This document shows positions 34,001 to 42,602 of a stretch of 64,000 nucleotides of DNA, piece after piece. The notes beneath the pieces are model-generated. The model was not told the origin of the DNA, did not search any database, and worked only from the letters and a program-made list of their open reading frames with translations. Origin of the DNA: Novosphingobium sp. RL4 (GTDB lineage Bacteria; Pseudomonadota; Alphaproteobacteria; Sphingomonadales; Sphingomonadaceae); contig NZ_CP141945.1 of NCBI RefSeq assembly GCF_035658495.1, positions 633,501 through 697,500 of the forward strand. The letters are read 5' to 3'. Position numbers and translations under genes: made by a program. The first letter of the stretch is position 1, and every line of letters begins with the position of its first letter.

Positions 34001-34567
34001 TTACGTCATCCTGCCCACCCTGAGGCGAAGATGATCGATGGCGCGCTTCAGTTCCTTCTCGACAGTCCGACGATGCAAACCCCGCAGTTTTGCGATCTCG
34101 CCAAGCGCGAGGCCGTCTCTCCACTTGTCGAAAAAGATCGCGCGCTGCCGGCCAGGCAATTCCGCAAGCGCGTCCAGGACAATCGCAAGATCCTGACGAG
34201 CGGCCTCTCTCATTTCGGGATCGGGAGCAGGATCGACGATGCCCTCCAGCCAGGCTTGCTGAACGGACAGGAAACGGGCTCCCGCCTTGCGTCGATTTCG
34301 TCCAAAGTTGAGCGCCATTCTGCGAAGGTAGGACCGCGGATCGCGAACCGTATCGATCGCCGGCCGACGTGCCAGTTTTTCCGAGGTATCCTGCAGCGCG
34401 TCCAGCGCTGCGTCACTCGAGCCGAGCGCATTTTCGAGATAGGGAAGCAATTCGCGGTACATGGTAAGGAATGTGCGCTCGAGAACCTCGTTGGGTTCTT
34501 CATCGGGAGACGCATCATGCTTGCGCGCAGCGTTGGAATTATTCGGATCGGGGGGATCCTCGATCAT
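34001..34567 (-). CDS. ECF-type sigma factor, orphan FecI-like
   Basis: A protein of about 188 residues with a sigma-2 region (LPYLENALGSSDAALDALQD; PRSYLRRMALNFGRNRRK) and sigma-4 region (LPGRQRAIFFDKWRDGLALG; LRGLHRRTVEKELKRAIDHL). The ATG at 34567 is used; a longer frame to 34594 is open. FecI-type sigma genes are normally followed by fecR on the same strand, but here the downstream side is the prophage integrase end 87 bases away. The partner genes may have been separated by phage integration. Confidence 0.82.
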   Translation of the reverse strand: MIEDPPDPNNSNAARKHDASPDEEPNEVLERTFLTMYRELLPYLENALGSSDAALDALQDTSEKLARRPAIDTVRDPRSYLRRMALNFGRNRRKAGARFLSVQQAWLEGIVDPAPDPEMREAARQDLAIVLDALAELPGRQRAIFFDKWRDGLALGEIAKLRGLHRRTVEKELKRAIDHLRLRVGRMT

Positions 34568-35847
34568 CTCGCGCCAGCCCCATGGACAGAGCATCCGGCG
34601 GGCTCATCACGGCATTGGGAATGCCCCATGCCTGAGGGCCGCCGATGCATATTTGAAGATAACGAGTCCGACCATCACCAGACTCCCGAATAACCGGCCC
34701 TTAAGCCAAACCGAACAGAGCACTCCTTCATGATTAAAATACTGCCACCCGCCGGCATCGACCTACGGAAATCGGGATTCGGAGTAGATGTTAACCCATT
34801 GATTGATATTTTAAAATAAGTCTATTTCAGAATAGGGCGTTCCTCGAAGCAATCCGCATCGCCGGCAATAACAGTAGAGATGCAGATACGGATCAGATCC
34901 CGATCCACGGACCTATGCGAGCGGTCAGCGCGCACATTCCCGAAGGATTATCGCCGCATTCGCACAGACCACTTCCACTGCGAGCGGTCAATCGATTGCG
35001 CTTCGCCCGCAGCCGTTATCTCACGCATTCGCCGGTTTCCTGAAACGCAAGCAAAACAGGCAACCGAGATTGCAAATTGCTTGATTGTCTAATGGGACCT
35101 GTCGCCACATATGGCGGGTGGCTTTCAGGCATCCTCTCCCAAATACTTTCCCAGCCGGCCTTTTTTGGCCCCTGCACCCATGCTGGCACGTCTGTCTCGC
35201 GGGCGCGATGCTCGGCCCATCGCCAACTGCGCGGGTGCGAGGTTGTGGTCGCCGCTACCGAAGATAGCGCCCCCGGATAGTCACCGGCCTCTACTCTAAA
35301 CCAGCAGCAGCCCGGCTCATCGCGAGCGGAGCCTTGCCCTCAACCTTGTTTTTAGGCAGCGCTTCCGGCGTGCAGCCACTCAAGGCCATGAAAACCGAGT
35401 GCACGCCGGAATAGACGAATTCGCTAAACCTCGCTTGCCGCGCCGGCAGGGCAAGATGGCAGGAACAGGCATTGCCATCCCCCCTTGAACAAGTCATCCA
35501 GATTCCCGTCAAATTGGCATCCTTGTTCACCCCCGTAGGCCGAACAGTAAGCCCACCCGCGGTGACGCCATACCGACCATTCCCGCTGCGGCACGCCAGA
35601 TCAAGGTCGGGACGCGCCCAGTGATGGGCACTAGCCGGGCTTGTTGCGCTGTGCATTCCATCTCTCCCCTAGGGTCAGGTCGTGCGCCGCTATGGGCGAT
35701 CCCTGTTACGAGCGGGAAACAAGCGTAACCGATCTGCTGATGAGTCTGCGCTGCAAGACTGGTGCAAGCCAAGTGAGCCAAGACATACTCGACTGACCGC
35801 TGCGCGGAGCCCCCTCCCCGCATCCGCTTTCGGAAAGATTATCGGCC
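34568..35847. other. 1.3-kb stretch without a recognised gene
   Basis: The interval is AT-richer in its first third (34730-34830, including ATTGATATTTTAAAATAAG) and contains only short open frames on both strands. The longest (minus strand 35291-35656, 121 residues) has no recognisable family, no clear start signal and an unusual cysteine-rich composition. I do not support any gene here. It may be remnant DNA beside the prophage. Confidence 0.5.
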
Positions 35848-37056
35848 ATGAAGACCAGGTTTCTACTCTCCGCCGTCACGACGGCCATCCTTAGCGTGCA
35901 CGCAATGGCAGTGGCAGCAGCTCCATCTGCGCCCCCGTCCCCAAAGCTGACACCGGCCTCCGCAATCGCCCCGCTGCACGCCCTGATCGCGCCGCTCGAC
36001 ATTCCGTTCGAAACCTTCACGCTGAACAACGGCCTGCGCGTCGTCGTCCATACCGACCGGCGCACTGCGGTGGTCGCGGTCGGCGTGTGGTACGATGTCG
36101 GATCGACCAGCGAACCGGCGGGCAAGACCGGTTTCGCCCACCTCTTCGAACACCTGATGTTCAACGGCACGGAAAACGTGCCGGGAGACTTCTTCGCCCC
36201 GCTCAAAGCGATGGGCGCCACCGATTACAATGGCACCACCTATTTCGACCGAACCAACTATTACGAAACGGTACCGACTGACGCGCTGGAGCGCACGCTC
36301 TACCTTGAGAGCGACCGCATGGGCTGGCTGCTCGGCGCCGTCACACAGCACGTGCTCGATGTGCAGCGCGGCGTGGTCCAGAACGAGAAGCGCCAGCGCG
36401 ACAACCAAGCCCTATGGGCTTGTATCGTACCGTCAGGTGGCGGCTCTGTACCCTCAAGGTCATCCTTATGCCCACGATCCCATCGGATCGATGAAGGATC
36501 TCGACGGCGCCAGCCTCGCCGACGTCAAGGCGTGGTTCCACGATCATTATGGCCCCAACAATGCCGTGCTCGTGCTGTCCGGCGATATCGATGCCGCTGC
36601 CGCCCGCCCACTGGTGGACAAGTACTTCGGCGCGATTGCACGCGGGCCTCAGGCAAAGGCCACGATCGCGCCCGTCACGCCGCTGGCAAAAGCCGTCACC
36701 GAGACCATGACCGACCGCGTGGCTACCGTGATGATCGATCGCAGTTGGCCGGTTCCGGGCATGGACAACCCAGATTCCTCGGCTCTGGACATTGCCGCAG
36801 GCGTCCTCGGCAACCTTGCCAGTTCGCGCCTTGCCGAAGCGCTGGTGCGGCAGGAAAAGCTGGCGGTCAGCGTCACCGCCGGCAATGCCAGCAATGCCCA
36901 TGCGGGTATGTTCGACATTCGCGTGATGGTCCGCCCCGGTGTGAACCCGGCGGCAGTAACCGCCCGGCTCGATGCTATCATGGCCGAATTCCTCGCCCAC
37001 GGCCCAAGGCCCGACGAAGTGCGCCGCGCGGCGACAGACCTGATCGTCAGCATCAG
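35848..37056 (+). pseudogene. M16-family zinc metallopeptidase, frameshifted and truncated
   Basis: A signal peptide (MKTRFLLSAVTTAILSVHAM) precedes an M16 domain with LNNGLRVVVHTDRR and the inverted zinc motif HLFEHLMFNGTENV (His-X-X-Glu-His). The frame shifts at about 36405-36410: NEKRQRDNQ should run into PYGLVSYRQ, requiring loss of one base. The second part (PQGHPYAHDPIGSMKDL to DEVRRAATDLIVS) stops at about 37056, where IS110-derived sequence begins. Full-length relatives are periplasmic peptidases of about 900 residues; only the first 400 are left. Confidence 0.85.
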
Positions 37057-37151
37057 GCTGCCACGTGCATGGTCGAGCCGATATCAACGGCGGCTGCGCC
37101 CGGATTGACCATGGACAGGGCGTCCATGCTCCCCGATTTTGGTCCAGTCAT
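37057..37151 (-). pseudogene. IS110-family transposase N-terminal fragment
   Basis: From an ATG at 37151 the minus strand reads MTGPKSGSMDALSMVNPGAA then AVDIGSTMHVAA, the N-terminal DEDD strand (D-I-G-S) of IS110 transposases. It ends at the junction with the truncated M16 gene. A deletion next to this IS appears to have removed both the rest of the transposase and of the peptidase. Confidence 0.65.
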
Positions 37152-37374
37152 TCCACATTCTCCTCCAGGTCCGGAGGGTATGGGCGATGCAAACCGTCAT
37201 TTTCCTAACCGGGGTCACCGCGACGCGGCGCCACCACTCTCAAGTGCGCAAATGCCCGCGGGCCACGTTTTTTAACGGGGTATCATGCTACCAATAAGCT
37301 ATCGGCCGCGACCCTCCGGTTGGCACCATAACACAACCCGTTTCTACCGCGCGCAGCCGGGCCAGACCCGGGAC

Positions 37375-37673
37375 GGTTTTTTAGGATTTCGCGCTCCTCG
37401 GTCACCCTGGCGAGCTCGCGTTTCAGCTGGCGGATCTCAGCATCCTTGCCGGCATCGCCAGACACCACCTCCGCCAGTTGCCGCTTCCAGGCATACAGCG
37501 AATGCTGACTGACGCCGAGCCGCTCGGATACCTCCGCTACCGGATACCCACGTTCGGTGATCTGGGCCACCCCATCGCGCTTGAACTCATCGCTGAAGTT
37601 CGGCTTCCCCATCGTCGTCTCCTGTCGTCAAAATTAGGATAGAAGGCATCCAAAAATCTAGGGGTTACTCAAT
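37375..37673 (-). mobile_element. IS3-family OrfA remnant with one IS end
   Basis: The ATG at 37612 starts MGKPNFSDEFKRDGVAQITE, with VAEVSERLGVSQHSLYAWKR and IRQLKRELARVTEEREILK, an IS3 OrfA with helix-turn-helix and zipper. It is cut after EREILK near 37380. The likely element terminus TGAGTAACCCCTAGATTTTT (minus strand) lies at 37653-37673. OrfB is absent. Between this and the IS110 fragment (37152-37374) no gene is seen. Confidence 0.78.
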
Positions 37674-37792
37674 GAGCCGCAGACGTAGCGTTGCGAACTC
37701 GGCGGTGACGAGCGCGGCGGCCTCGGGTAGCCTCGCCGGCGCCTCGCAGAAATGCCGGCTGCCGAGTGATCGGCGTTCAAGCGCTTCAAGCA

Positions 37793-38185
37793 TCAAAGCC
37801 GAGTTGCAGAAAACGTCCCTTCGCGGCCTTTGGCGCTGACAGTGCCGCGCATATGCGAGCCATCAAGCTTGCCGGCAAAGTTGATATCCACCGACATGAT
37901 CATGACTTTTGTCGGGTAGGTCCAGCTGACGGTCTGGCCCTGCACCATGCCCTTGGTCAGGACGTGAGACTTGCCCGGCTTGGTTTTACCTTCCTCGGAC
38001 GATACATCGATGCACGCTCCGGCGAGCCGGACGCCCTGTTCACCGAACTGGCAGTCCACAGTGAAAGCCTTGCCGTTGATCTCGCCAGTCACTCGCCATT
38101 TACCGGCAGCCTGGGCATTAGCCGACGTTGGGAGAAGGACAGCCGAAGCCAAGAAGGTCGAGGCCGTGATGATCGACAAACGCAT
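37793..38185 (-). CDS. Secreted protein of unknown function
   Basis: The ATG at 38185 has GAGGATA upstream. It starts MRLSIITASTFLASAVLLPT with a signal peptide cleaved near ANAQA. The mature domain of about 105 residues is beta-rich (GKWRVTGEINGKAFTVDCQF; WTYPTKVMIMSVDINFAGKL) with two cysteines that may form a disulfide. No family is recognised. It precedes other envelope protein genes on the same strand region but is separated by 120 bases. The segment 37674-37792 carries no supported gene. Confidence 0.7.
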   Translation of the reverse strand: MRLSIITASTFLASAVLLPTSANAQAAGKWRVTGEINGKAFTVDCQFGEQGVRLAGACIDVSSEEGKTKPGKSHVLTKGMVQGQTVSWTYPTKVMIMSVDINFAGKLDGSHMRGTVSAKGREGTFSATRL

Positions 38186-38305
38186 GGGTGATATCCTCAT
38201 TCAAAGCACGTGTTGAAGTATTGTGGTTGTGCATACCCAGACACGATGGAGGTTGTGTGGAGGCAGGACGCCATTCTTCTTCGGAGGGCTACGAGGATCG
38301 CCACC

Positions 38306-39082
38306 TTAAATTTTCAGAGTGAGGCTGGATCCGACGCCGTAGGCCGGTGCTCCTTTGCTCAATCCGCCACTGCCATAGACGGTCAACGTCAGGCGGTGCG
38401 ACACAGGCGCGCTAAATGCGCCAAAGATTTCATGCGAACCGCTAGCCAACGCGCTGCTTGCCTGACGGTAGTCGTAGGATCCAATCAGCACCGATTTGCC
38501 GATCATCAGGCTACTGCCCGCCGAAGCTGACCAAGAGTTGCGCAGATCTGAGCCCTTGGGCTGGCCGGGGAGACGGTAACCCGCGCTAATGAAAGGCGTG
38601 AATTTGCCAAGCGTCTTGCTGACTTCGGCGGACAATGCAAAATCCACTTTACCGGTGCCGAGCGCCTTGGCCCGCGAACCGGTCGGCAGCTTCACCCTAG
38701 CGCCCATCTCCAACCTTAGACCAAGAGCTTCTTCCGGAATGGAATAGGCGCCCGCAATGCTCATGTCGCCGACACCGCTGCGCGATGAACCCGGCGCATG
38801 CGGATCAATGATGACGCCGCCGTCGCCGTCGGACACCACGGCAGACGAGCCGGCGATATGCAGCCACGGAAGAGCGACCGTAACGCGCAAATTCCCGGCG
38901 CGGTAACGCAACGCCAACGGCACCACGAGAATATCGGTCCTTGTGTCGCCGCCATACGTCCCGCTGGAGAAGTCACCGCCGACGCTCGCGGCAATGCCGT
39001 CGCCGCTATTTGCCTTGGCCTGAGCTGCGCCGATCAGCCCCAGCATCGCGCCGGTGACCGCCAGCGCTTTGTACTTTGTCAT
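38306..39082 (-). CDS. Outer-membrane beta-barrel protein
   Basis: About 258 residues from MTKYKALAVTGAMLGLIGAA (signal peptide to about AKA). Alternating beta strands (ILVVPLALRYRAGNLRVTVA; LRLEMGARVKLPTG; FTPFISAGYRLPG) and the C-terminal VGSSLTLKI indicate a transmembrane barrel of about 12 strands, similar to transporter-type alphaproteobacterial barrels. The longer frame from 39094 adds only MGAN. Function unknown; possibly a porin-like channel. It is flanked downstream by the secreted protein gene at 37793. Confidence 0.75.
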   Translation of the reverse strand: MTKYKALAVTGAMLGLIGAAQAKANSGDGIAASVGGDFSSGTYGGDTRTDILVVPLALRYRAGNLRVTVALPWLHIAGSSAVVSDGDGGVIIDPHAPGSSRSGVGDMSIAGAYSIPEEALGLRLEMGARVKLPTGSRAKALGTGKVDFALSAEVSKTLGKFTPFISAGYRLPGQPKGSDLRNSWSASAGSSLMIGKSVLIGSYDYRQASSALASGSHEIFGAFSAPVSHRLTLTVYGSGGLSKGAPAYGVGSSLTLKI

Positions 39083-39156
39083 GTTCGCACCCATTGAACT
39101 AAGTGGAGCGCGCGGAAGCGCGCTCCACTTCCTGGATTACAGGCTGCCGATGGCTG

Positions 39157-39588
39157 TCAGCCGCGAGCTGCCGCTATGGCGGCGCGGGCGTCTTGCGCCG
39201 CCTGCTTGGCAGCGGCGCGGGCCTCATCGGAGGCCTGGCGCGCGGCGGATCGGGCGTCCTGCGAAGCCTGCTTTGCGCTGGCGCGCGCTTCCTCCACTGA
39301 CTGCCGGGCTGCGACACGAGCTTCCTGCGCCGACTGGGCGGACTCGGCGCCCTTCGTACGCGCCTCTGCAGCCGCCTGCTTGGCGGCGGCGCGGATTTCT
39401 GCCGACGATTCGGTTGCCAAAGCTCGCGCGTCGGCTGCTGTCTTCACGGCCGCCGCGCGTGTTACCTGGGTCGCGACGATGGCGGCTTGGCGGGCCTCCT
39501 GCGCAGTCTGCGCCGAAGCGTTACCAGCGAAGCCCGAGATGGCGACGAGGGCGGCGACGGGAACAATAGAAAAGACTGACTTCTTCAT
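39157..39588 (-). CDS. Secreted alanine-rich repeat protein
   Basis: A signal peptide (MKKSVFSIVPVAALVAISGF to NASA) is followed by about 115 residues of Ala/Arg/Gln/Lys/Glu-rich repeats of roughly 11-residue period (AAAKQAAAEAR, VAARQSVEEAR, AAAKQAAQDAR). The pattern predicts one long amphipathic helix or coiled coil, similar to apolipoprotein- or LEA-type repeats. It could bind lipid or protect envelope components. The opposite strand is also open through this repeat because of its codon usage, but the signal peptide fixes the coding strand. Confidence 0.75.
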   Translation of the reverse strand: MKKSVFSIVPVAALVAISGFAGNASAQTAQEARQAAIVATQVTRAAAVKTAADARALATESSAEIRAAAKQAAAEARTKGAESAQSAQEARVAARQSVEEARASAKQASQDARSAARQASDEARAAAKQAAQDARAAIAAARG

Positions 39589-39914
39589 GATGGTTCTCCG
39601 GTGCGTTGCGCATCGCCCGGCTGCCGCGTTGCAGACAGTTCGCGATGCGCCGCCTCGTCAGCACCGCGTCGTGGAGAGCCGGTGGAGGTCTTGTTGCGAC
39701 GTACCCGCATAGGGGCGAACCGTGGTTTTGCGGCGCTCAGGCGTTGCTTTTGATTTACAAGGAGCTGGAAACTCGCGATTTCTCATCGAAGCCCGAAAAT
39801 CTGCCGATATCCATCGACTCTCCATCGAACATACGAACCGGCTACACGGCTCGCGCCCATTTGCTGACAAACGCCGTTCGCAGTTGAACGTCGTGCAAAC
39901 AGGAAGACAAGCAA

Positions 39915-40586
39915 ATGCGTAATTGGACGATGTTGAGCGTGGCGGGTGCCCTGATGCTGCCGGCAATGGCAACGGCGGCGCATGCCGAGGACGACAAAGG
40001 CATTTACGCCGTCGCACGTGTCGGCATGGCGGTGAAGCCTGATCAGAGGTTCGACGACAGCGACCTTCCGGCCTCGGCAACCTTCGACGACAAGACGAAA
40101 TACAAATCCGGCTTCACTGGCGAACTTGGCGGCGGTTACGACTTCGGCCCTGTCCGTGTCGAGCAGACTGGCGGCTACATGAGCCTGAAGGCCAAGGGCC
40201 TTGGCGACGATGACTATTCTGGCAGCGGCCGCAACAAGGCGACGTTCGCTTCGATCGGTGCATTCGTCGACATCCCGACCGGATCGATCGTCGAACCCTA
40301 CATCGGCGGCGGCGTCGGCGCCGCTCGCGTCGATGCGAGCCTGGGGCGTACGGATGAACTCCTGGGCGACACCAGCAGCTATTCGGGCAAGGATTGGGGC
40401 CTGCTATGGCATGTCGACGCCGGCGTCGGCATCAAGGTCGCGCCCAAGGTCACGGTCGAATTGGGCGGCCGTTACACGCAGATCAGCGGGCTCAAGTTCG
40501 ACGGCGTCAACAACGGCGTTCCGGCCGTCTACGAGCCAACCATGCGCACGTTGTCGGGCACGCTCGGCGTTCGCTACAAGTTCTGA
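39915..40586 (+). CDS. Outer-membrane beta-barrel protein (OmpA/Omp25-like porin family)
   Basis: A 223-residue protein with a signal peptide (MRNWTMLSVAGALMLPAMAT to HAEDD). It has an eight-stranded barrel pattern: GIYAVARVGMAVK, GFTGELGGGYDFGPVRVEQT, VEPYIGGGVGAARVDAS, and a terminal SGTLGVRYKF ending in Phe, the BamA recognition residue. It resembles the small barrel proteins common in sphingomonads. Function likely structural. The ATG has GGAAGACAAGCAA upstream. It is followed by a strong hairpin. Confidence 0.82.
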   Translation: MRNWTMLSVAGALMLPAMATAAHAEDDKGIYAVARVGMAVKPDQRFDDSDLPASATFDDKTKYKSGFTGELGGGYDFGPVRVEQTGGYMSLKAKGLGDDDYSGSGRNKATFASIGAFVDIPTGSIVEPYIGGGVGAARVDASLGRTDELLGDTSSYSGKDWGLLWHVDAGVGIKVAPKVTVELGGRYTQISGLKFDGVNNGVPAVYEPTMRTLSGTLGVRYKF

Positions 40587-40639
40587 TCGCCTCGCCCTTT
40601 CGGAGCTTTCGAAATAAGCCATCGGGTCGCTCCGAAGGA

Positions 40640-40670
40640 ATGCCACGTCGCCCTCGGGGCGGCGTGGCAT
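40640..40670. terminator. Strong hairpin between barrel and DUF2141 genes
   Basis: A 13-bp stem ATGCCACGTCGCC/GGCGGCGTGGCAT with a single G-T type mismatch and a five-base loop. No T-tract follows, so it may be an attenuating or mRNA-stabilising structure rather than a strict terminator. It lies 53 bases after the barrel gene stop and 29 bases before the DUF2141 start. Confidence 0.6.
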
Positions 40671-40698
40671 CACCCTGCCCATTCGTGGAAGACGCGTG

Positions 40699-41208
40699 AT
40701 GCGCAAACCTATCTCGTACGCTCTTGCCGGGATGACGATCCTGATGGCGGCCAGCGGCAAGCCCGCACATGCAGCTACGATCGCGAACTGCAAGGGTCCT
40801 GCCCTCGAGATCGAGGTAGAAGGTCTCAAGGATCGCATCGGCATGCTGGTGGCAGAACTCTATCCCGCCAACGAGACCGACTTCCTGGACGACGCCGAAG
40901 ACCTGGTCAAAAGCGGCAAGACCTTCCGGCGCGTCACCATCCCGATCAGCCCCACCGACCCGCCAAGGCTGTGCGTCATCGCTCCGGCAGCTGGGACTTA
41001 CGCTCTCATCATCATCCACAACCGGGACGGAAAGGACAAGTTCAGCATATCCAAGGACGGGGCCGCCCTGCCCGCGGCGCGATCGATCGGCAGGTCACGC
41101 CCGAAGGTGCAGCAGGCCACGATATTCGTGGGCAATACGCCCCGCAGCGTTGCCGTCAGGATGCAGTACCTCAACGGCCTAGGCGGCTTCATGATGTCCA
41201 ACAGGTAG
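40699..41208 (+). CDS. DUF2141 secreted protein
   Basis: A protein of 169 residues with a signal peptide (MRKPISYALAGMTILMAASG to HA) and a DUF2141 domain (LEIEVEGLKDRIGMLVAELY; RLCVIAPAAGTYALIIIHNR; FSISKDGAALPAARSIGRSR). DUF2141 proteins are small exported beta-sandwich proteins of unknown role, common in sphingomonads. The ATG at 40699 with GGAAG upstream is used. It ends in TAG, which shows that amber is an ordinary terminator in this genome. Confidence 0.82.
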   Translation: MRKPISYALAGMTILMAASGKPAHAATIANCKGPALEIEVEGLKDRIGMLVAELYPANETDFLDDAEDLVKSGKTFRRVTIPISPTDPPRLCVIAPAAGTYALIIIHNRDGKDKFSISKDGAALPAARSIGRSRPKVQQATIFVGNTPRSVAVRMQYLNGLGGFMMSNR

Positions 41209-41274
41209 CATCAGCGACAATACGCGCGAGAAGCCCGCCGAGGAGCCTTTCGGCTCGCCGGCGGGCTGCGCCTG

Positions 41275-41748
41275 CTATCCGAAGAAATCGTGGATCACGT
41301 TCACGACGCGACCGTTCTTAAAATCAACCAATACGACGTCGTCATAGTGCCGGACCCAGCGGGCGCCGCGCGGCGGAACAGGCAGATGATAGCGGCGGAA
41401 GTCGCCGATGTCATACCTGCGGCTGTAATAGCCCGGCCCGATGCCCGCGCCCGGCACGAACCACTGGTAGCGGAAAGGTGCATGCCAATCGCCGCGCGCG
41501 TAAAGGTTTCTGTTTCGCACACGATGTTCTCGCCAGTCTGCGCGATATTCCCGGTGGGCGTCCCGCAGATCTTTTTGCGCCTCTCGCACATGACGGCGTT
41601 CACCGTAGCGCCGAGCGCGGTCGAGGTTGTCCTCGGCCTCACGTATATCCTGCCGATCTCGGCGAAGTTCGTGAGTTTGCGCGGCCGAGGTTGCTGCGGT
41701 CGCCGGCAGGGAAATGGCGACCAATGCCGCAAAAACCGGTAACTTCAT
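41275..41748 (-). CDS. RcnB-family periplasmic protein
   Basis: The ATG at 41748 has AAGGAG nine bases upstream. A signal peptide (MKLPVFAALVAISLPATAAT) precedes a long charged coiled-coil region (ELRRDRQDIREAEDNLDRAR) and a C-terminal RcnB domain (APFRYQWFVPGAGIGPGYYS; LPVPPRGARWVRHYDDVVLV). RcnB proteins are periplasmic and linked to nickel/cobalt homeostasis in E. coli. The function of the sphingomonad versions is unclear. It ends in TAG. Confidence 0.82.
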   Translation of the reverse strand: MKLPVFAALVAISLPATAATSAAQTHELRRDRQDIREAEDNLDRARRYGERRHVREAQKDLRDAHREYRADWREHRVRNRNLYARGDWHAPFRYQWFVPGAGIGPGYYSRRYDIGDFRRYHLPVPPRGARWVRHYDDVVLVDFKNGRVVNVIHDFFG

Positions 41749-41989
41749 TTTGACTGCTCCTTGTAAATGCGTAAGCACAGGTGCTGACGAGCCTGTATCC
41801 GCCGCGTGGGAGACAGCTATCGGAGGGGGATGGATTTTGGACGCGGCTTTGATGGACGTAGGATGAAGAACGCCGTCTCCACGGTTCCTCCATCATGTCG
41901 CGCCATAGGTCGGCGTATGGATCGGGACGCATCGCTTGATAGATCACGCTCGGAGCGACATCGGACGCAAAGGATGATGCGGGAAGACT

Positions 41990-42517
41990 ATGGCTGATCT
42001 GCCGCCCGATATTACCCCCGGTCTCGCGGGCGCGTTCATCGCGAACAAGGATCGCTTGCTGCGCTTCTTCACCAGCCGCACGCGCGATCGTGCCGAGGCC
42101 GAGGAAATCGTTCAGGAAATCTATCTACGCATCGCCCTCAGCTCCGGGCCGGTCGGAGATCCGTTGGGCTACCTCCACCGCGTCGGCCTCAATCTCGTGG
42201 TCGACCGGGCCCGCGAGCGGCAGCGCCGGGCGCGGCGAGAACAGGACTGGGCAGAAGTAAACACCTCCCGTCTGGGTGAGGACTACGTTGATGAGCGCCC
42301 ATCTGCCTTCACCGAAGTGGCGGCGCGCCAACGGGCCGAGCAGATCGGTGCCGCGATCGCCGCACTGCCCCCAGGCGCGGCGCAGGTCTTCCGCCTGCAC
42401 CGCATCGATGGGCTCAGTCATTCCCAGATTGCCAGCCAGCTGGGAATTTCGCGCAAGGGCGTGGAAAAACACATGGCGACCGCCCTGCGCCACCTGGGCA
42501 GGGAAATCAGCGAATGA
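41990..42517 (+). CDS. ECF RNA polymerase sigma factor, FecI-like
   Basis: A 175-residue sigma factor with region 2 (TRDRAEAEEIVQEIYLRIAL; GYLHRVGLNLVVDRARERQR) and region 4 (LPPGAAQVFRLHRIDGLSHS; ISRKGVEKHMATALRHLGRE). The arrangement sigma-FecR-receptor on one strand (41990-45804) forms a second surface-signalling unit, independent of the one at 10522-15540. Unlike that one, no Fur-like palindrome was found upstream. It ends 86 bases before the FecR start. Confidence 0.9.
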   Translation: MADLPPDITPGLAGAFIANKDRLLRFFTSRTRDRAEAEEIVQEIYLRIALSSGPVGDPLGYLHRVGLNLVVDRARERQRRARREQDWAEVNTSRLGEDYVDERPSAFTEVAARQRAEQIGAAIAALPPGAAQVFRLHRIDGLSHSQIASQLGISRKGVEKHMATALRHLGREISE

Positions 42518-42602
42518 CGATAGAAGCAAGCTGGGGTGGAACCATGACCGCGTCGTCTCTCTACAGATACAGGTGTCCGGACAACATAAGGCCCCAGCGG
42601 TG

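Noticed and set aside
35291..35656. 121-residue minus-strand ORF
   Set aside because: No homology recalled, no start signal, atypical composition; it lies in a long gene-poor stretch.
39176..39712. Plus-strand 178-residue ORF opposite the alanine-rich gene
   Set aside because: It is open because the repeat codons on the other strand avoid stops in that frame; it has no signal peptide or family resemblance, while the minus-strand frame has both.
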